A stretch of 16,055 nt of DNA from JBJXDT01 sp046153505 (GTDB lineage Bacteria; Pseudomonadota; Gammaproteobacteria; Burkholderiales; Methylophilaceae), in assembly GCA_046153505.1 (NCBI GenBank), contig JBJXDT010000114.1:1-16055 (forward strand). Direction: 5' to 3'. Below are positions 12,986 through 16,055 of the stretch, one piece after another. Both the position numbers and the translations under genes were made by a program. The first letter of the stretch is position 1. Each line of letters opens with the position of its first letter. The notes beneath the pieces are model-generated. The model ran no database searches. It worked only from the letters and a program-made list of their open reading frames with translations, and was not told the DNA's origin.

Positions 12986-13016
12986 AAAAAGCCGACTTTG
13001 ATGTCGGCTTTTTTTT
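12986..13016. terminator. Strong bidirectional intrinsic terminator
   Basis: GCCGAC (12991-12996) and GTCGGC (13003-13008) form a perfect stem. It extends into flanking A5 and T8 runs to 11 bp, around a TTTGAT loop. The T-run ends the lipoprotein transcript on the plus strand. The A-run provides a T-tract on the minus strand for the dapA-bamC-MBL operon, whose last stop codon lies just upstream at 13020. It serves two convergent units. Confidence 0.9.
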
Positions 13017-13019
13017 ATG

Positions 13020-13790
13020 CTACAAAACTCGCCATTCAAACCCAGTAGTCTGCTCGGCTATACCAATCCAATCGATTTCACAATTCAGTACATGACTGAG
13101 CGCTTGCTTAGCCAATATTTGCGTATTGTTTTTGGCGCTTAAATGCGCTGCTAGAATATGCTTAAGCTTACTATTATCCAACTTCGCCAATAAATTGGCT
13201 GCACTCAAGTTATCCAGATGCCCCAATCGTCCGCCAACACGCATCTTTAATGAATGGCTATAAGGGCCATCTTTTAACATCTGCAAATCATGGTTGCACT
13301 CTAAAACAAGCGCATCACATCCACTTAAAACTTGCTCAATATGAGGCGTCGAAGAACCTGTATCGGTAAGTACACCTAAATTATGATTACCATCGGAGAA
13401 AGTAAATTGCGTGGGTTCACGCGCATCATGCGGCACAGGAAAAGGCGTTACAAGAATATCCGCAATTTCGAAGCTTGTATGGCTATCAATGATGTTGAAT
13501 TGTATAACTGAGGTTTGTGGTTGGTAGCGCTCCGTCATCAAGCGAGTACCATGTGAAAGCCAAACTGGGATATTGTACTTTGCCGCCAACTTAAAAGCGC
13601 CTTTAGCGTGGTCGTCGTGTTCGTGCGTTACCAATATGCCCGTAATTTGTTCTGGTACAATTTGTAGCTTTTCAAGCCTTGTCACTACCTCACGCAAACC
13701 AAACCCACAATCCAATAACAGTAGCGTACTTGCCTGTTCTATCACCATACAGTTGCCAGCGCTGCCGCTACCTAGCGAGGCAAAACGCAT
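13020..13790 (-). CDS. MBL-fold metallohydrolase (YycJ/WalJ-like)
   Basis: This is a cytoplasmic metallo-beta-lactamase-fold hydrolase of 256 residues. The metal motif THEHDDHAKG has H56, H58, D60 and H61 (HxHxDH). The N-terminal 'FASLGSGSAGNC' is characteristic of the YycJ/VicX branch. 'VPHDA', 'GVLTDTG', 'ALVLECNHD' and 'LAAHLS' supply the remaining metal and active-site elements. Gram-positive relatives have been linked to nuclease activity and cell-wall regulation, but the betaproteobacterial role is not established. The ATG at 13790 follows the bamC stop (TAG) after 2 bp with no clear ribosome site, so it is likely translated by coupling. It is the last gene before the terminator at 12986-13016. 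Confidence 0.88.
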   Translation of the reverse strand: MRFASLGSGSAGNCMVIEQASTLLLLDCGFGLREVVTRLEKLQIVPEQITGILVTHEHDDHAKGAFKLAAKYNIPVWLSHGTRLMTERYQPQTSVIQFNIIDSHTSFEIADILVTPFPVPHDAREPTQFTFSDGNHNLGVLTDTGSSTPHIEQVLSGCDALVLECNHDLQMLKDGPYSHSLKMRVGGRLGHLDNLSAANLLAKLDNSKLKHILAAHLSAKNNTQILAKQALSHVLNCEIDWIGIAEQTTGFEWRVL

Positions 13791-13792
13791 GA

Positions 13793-15058
13793 CTATTTTA
13801 GCTGTTCGTATAAAAGCGAAATAATTCTATTCGCTGTTGTACTGCGATCGCGTTTGTCGTCTTTATCCACTACATTCACTTGTGTACCGCCGCTTGCAGC
13901 ATCCACAACTTTAATACGATATTGCTTAGAAGGATCCGATTTACCATCGTCACCTTTCCAGAACTGCAGTTTATCAACAATGGTCTTTTCTTCTTTTGGC
14001 TTAGATTTGTTTTCCTCTTCGTCATCTTTGCCCCAGAATTTAAGGCTATCTAGCAAGCCTTTCTTTTTCTTAGGGCCTTCGTCAATATCGACATCTGAAT
14101 AGCGCACATAATAAAGGCCATCCGCGCGATTTTTGTCTTCAATGACAAAGCCTATTCTATCTAGCGCCAAGCCCACACGACGCCAACCACGGTCGAATGG
14201 ATCATTTAAATTGAGCGTAACGCTACTATCTGTTTCTTTAACCACTTCAGCGCGTTTTTCACTAATTGGATTAGCTGCGATTTCTTGTGCGCGCTTTTCC
14301 GATACGCCCAATTTCACCATCAAACGGCGCAATAACTCAGCATCCAAATCATCATCTGCTGTACTTTTTTTCTTATCTGCAACTTTATCTTCTGCCTTAT
14401 AACCGGTATCAAATTCACCCAGCGTATTTTTAACGCGCACTTTACCGTCATCGTAGCCTTGTACAGTTCGGTGCGTCATATAGATTTCCGTTGTTCCCTC
14501 TTTTTCACCGCGTTCTAAACGTGTACGAAATTTACGTCTATCTGCATAACCCTCAATGTTATCCATCCATTGGTCAATTTTGGCTAGGTACTTATTTTTG
14601 TCAGAACTCTCTTTAGTTTTTAAATCAGCTGCAGCAATCCACTCTGTCTCCATTAATCCAGTATCAGGACTTTCTACGCGCACCGCAAACCCTTGATCAA
14701 GCCAAAATTCGCGAATGGCTGGCCAAATTTTTTCCGCAGGCGCAGTCACCACTAACCAGCGCTGCGCACCAGCTTTTTCCATGCGAACACCTTCGGAAGT
14801 GGGCAACACTTTTTCGACGCCAACTTCTTGATTTTCTTGTGCTTGATTATAAGTGCTGTAGCTTGTGCTACCGCCAGGTACAGCATAGGCATCGCTCGAT
14901 TGCACCGCTGTTAAATCTGGCGGCACTTCAAGTGGGCGCGCACGGCCAGAGCCTTTGTAATCTGATTTTGTTTCGAGGAACGGAATAGAATCACAAGCAC
15001 TCACTAGAAAAGTTAATAAGCTGATTGCAATAAATTTAATCACATTATTTTGTCTCAT
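13793..15058 (-). CDS. bamC: Outer membrane assembly lipoprotein BamC (NlpB)
   Basis: This lipoprotein of the BAM complex helps fold outer-membrane beta-barrels. The signal peptide ends in 'LVSA|C' with C22. The conserved unstructured N-terminal segment that lies on BamD follows ('SDYKGSGRARPLEVPPDLT', about 32-50). Two helix-grip domains cover about 95-225 ('WLVVTAPAEKIWPAIREFWLDQGF') and about 285-420 ('GWRRVGLALDRIGFVIEDKNRADGLYYVRY'). At 421 residues it is longer than E. coli BamC (344). Much of the difference is a charged insert at about 333-375 with two similar amphipathic units, 'LLDSLKFWGKDD' and 'IVDKLQFWKGDD'. The gene lies 18 bp after dapA, the classic dapA-nlpB order. The ATG at 15058 has TAGGGA four bases upstream. 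Confidence 0.93.
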   Translation of the reverse strand: MRQNNVIKFIAISLLTFLVSACDSIPFLETKSDYKGSGRARPLEVPPDLTAVQSSDAYAVPGGSTSYSTYNQAQENQEVGVEKVLPTSEGVRMEKAGAQRWLVVTAPAEKIWPAIREFWLDQGFAVRVESPDTGLMETEWIAAADLKTKESSDKNKYLAKIDQWMDNIEGYADRRKFRTRLERGEKEGTTEIYMTHRTVQGYDDGKVRVKNTLGEFDTGYKAEDKVADKKKSTADDDLDAELLRRLMVKLGVSEKRAQEIAANPISEKRAEVVKETDSSVTLNLNDPFDRGWRRVGLALDRIGFVIEDKNRADGLYYVRYSDVDIDEGPKKKKGLLDSLKFWGKDDEEENKSKPKEEKTIVDKLQFWKGDDGKSDPSKQYRIKVVDAASGGTQVNVVDKDDKRDRSTTANRIISLLYEQLK

Positions 15059-15076
15059 AAATCCCTACCAAATATT

Positions 15077-15952
15077 TTAAAAAATCTCTGCACTTTTCAT
15101 CGCCGTGCGAAGCACTTCGTGAAATTGTGCAGATAAATTGACCATTGGCAAACGAATTCCAGCCTTAATTAAACCCATCTCCTGCAGTGCCCATTTCACT
15201 GGGATTGGGTTAGCTTCAATAAAAAGCTTTTGATGTAAGCCAAACAATTTTGCATTGGCTGCACATGCTTGCGCAACCTTACCCGACATTGCTGCAACAC
15301 ACATTTCATGCATTAATTTAGGTGCTACATTAGCTGTTACCGAAATCACACCATGACCACCAAGCAGCATTAACACCATTCCAGTGGCATCATCGCCGCT
15401 GTATATAGCAAACTCTTTTGGCGCGCGAAGCAATAAGTCAGTGCCGCGCTCAATGCCGCCAGTAGCATCTTTTATTCCAACAATATTTTTAACTTTAGCT
15501 AGGCGCAACACCGTATCGTTACTCATATCGCAGCTTGTGCGGCCTGGCACATTGTATAAAATTTGTGGTATATCCACCGCTGCCGCAACCGTAGCAAAAT
15601 GTTGATACAAGCCTTCCTGTGTGGGTTTATTGTAATACGGCGTCACTAGCAAACAGGCGTCAACGCCTGAATCTTTAGCCGCTTGCGTCAACTCAATTGC
15701 CTCACTTGTGGAGTTGGCGCCAGTGCCCGCAATCACGGGAACACGTCCAGCAACGTGCTCGACAGTGGTTTTAATCAGCAAACAATGCTCGTCTACAGTG
15801 ACGGTTGGCGACTCACCCGAGGTCCCCACTATTACGATGCCATCTGTGCCCGCTTTGATATGAAAATCAATCAGATTGCGCAATGCATCTAAATCTAAAC
15901 TGCCATCTTCAAACATTGGGGTGACAATCGCCACCAAACTGCCTTGCAACAT
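15077..15952 (-). CDS. dapA: 4-hydroxy-tetrahydrodipicolinate synthase
   Basis: DapA condenses pyruvate with aspartate semialdehyde, the first committed step to lysine and meso-diaminopimelate for peptidoglycan. The protein has 291 residues, like E. coli DapA (292). The Schiff-base lysine is K161 in 'VGIKDATG', Y133 sits in 'YNVPGRT', and R138 follows. The 'GTSGESPT' motif at 43-50 carries T44 with Ser at 45, where many homologues have Thr; this is a conservative change. The ATG at 15952 has a GCAGG ribosome site about eight bases upstream. It is the first gene of the dapA-bamC-MBL unit, and the upstream 100 bp should hold the promoter. Confidence 0.96.
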   Translation of the reverse strand: MLQGSLVAIVTPMFEDGSLDLDALRNLIDFHIKAGTDGIVIVGTSGESPTVTVDEHCLLIKTTVEHVAGRVPVIAGTGANSTSEAIELTQAAKDSGVDACLLVTPYYNKPTQEGLYQHFATVAAAVDIPQILYNVPGRTSCDMSNDTVLRLAKVKNIVGIKDATGGIERGTDLLLRAPKEFAIYSGDDATGMVLMLLGGHGVISVTANVAPKLMHEMCVAAMSGKVAQACAANAKLFGLHQKLFIEANPIPVKWALQEMGLIKAGIRLPMVNLSAQFHEVLRTAMKSAEIF

Positions 15953-16055
15953 AGTAAAACCTGCTTATAAAAATAGCGCTTATTTTAACCGAAACTGCGC
16001 ACTTAATGCGAAAAGGCTATGCACTGAATAAAAATTAAATTTATATAACTAAAAA
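15953..16055 (-). promoter_or_regulatory. Upstream region of dapA
   Basis: This is an AT-rich stretch with no gene. AAAATA (15970-15975) and TATTTT (15981-15986) form an inverted repeat around GCGCT about 18-34 bp before the start codon. On the minus strand TAAAAT (15987-15982) is a possible -10, but no good -35 accompanies it. No lysine riboswitch could be recognised in the visible part. The window ends at 16055, so anything further upstream is not seen. Confidence 0.3.

Noticed and set aside
1..16055. tRNA, rRNA, CRISPR array, insertion sequence or phage genes.
   Set aside because: No cloverleaf, rRNA segment, regularly spaced repeats, transposase or phage structural gene was seen on either strand.

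Overview
The window reads as a piece of a moderately AT-rich betaproteobacterial chromosome. The gene content and order (ribH-nusB, phoB-phoR, dapA-bamC-metallohydrolase, a RoxA-type ribosomal oxygenase) and the protein flavour resemble Methylophilaceae such as Methylotenera or Methylophilus. That placement is my inference from recall, not a database result. Most of the window is ordinary core genome. The stretch at about 6.8-7.5 kb looks like an insertion.

Layout. Positions 1-722 (minus) hold ribH (lumazine synthase) overlapping the start of nusB, which runs off the left edge. Positions 800-2464 (minus) hold an OFA-type major facilitator with a fused C-terminal extra helix. Positions 2465-2657 are a divergent control region with nested inverted repeats beside the transporter promoter and a well-formed Pho box in front of phoB. 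Positions 2658-5439 (plus) are phoB, phoR and a lipoprotein of unknown function that overlaps phoR by 4 bp. Positions 5517-5975 (plus) encode a small Lys-rich exported protein and 6143-6763 an alpha/beta hydrolase.

Positions 6764-7068 contain no gene. They hold pyrimidine-rich repeats, a CG palindrome and a large hairpin. Directly after comes what looks like a solitary integron gene cassette: an integron core site (GTTAGGC), a DUF4260-type membrane protein gene whose last codons lie inside an attC-like 59-base element, and a decayed right-hand core. No integrase is visible.

Positions 7532-9971 (minus) are a two-gene unit: a cytoplasmic Mo-bis-MGD/[4Fe-4S] oxidoreductase of the formate dehydrogenase/polysulfide reductase superfamily, then a small YdhR-like protein. 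A divergent region carrying two inverted repeats separates it from a plus-strand unit at 10098-12552: a RoxA/YcfD-like 2-oxoglutarate oxygenase, a small protein of the DUF7931 type, and an exported mini-secretin (secretin N-domain plus a truncated secretin-like domain). A terminator follows. An Ala/Pro/Glu-repeat lipoprotein (12739-12966) and a strong bidirectional terminator come next. The right end is the minus-strand operon dapA-bamC-MBL metallohydrolase, linking lysine/peptidoglycan precursor synthesis with outer-membrane assembly.

How the genes work together. PhoB/PhoR form an autoregulated phosphate sensor, and the overlapping lipoprotein may be an accessory to it. The Mo enzyme and the YdhR-like protein are almost certainly co-expressed. 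I see no complete undescribed system. The most unusual items are the lone integron cassette, the lipoprotein tied to phoR, the orphan mini-secretin operon and the YdhR-Mo enzyme pair.
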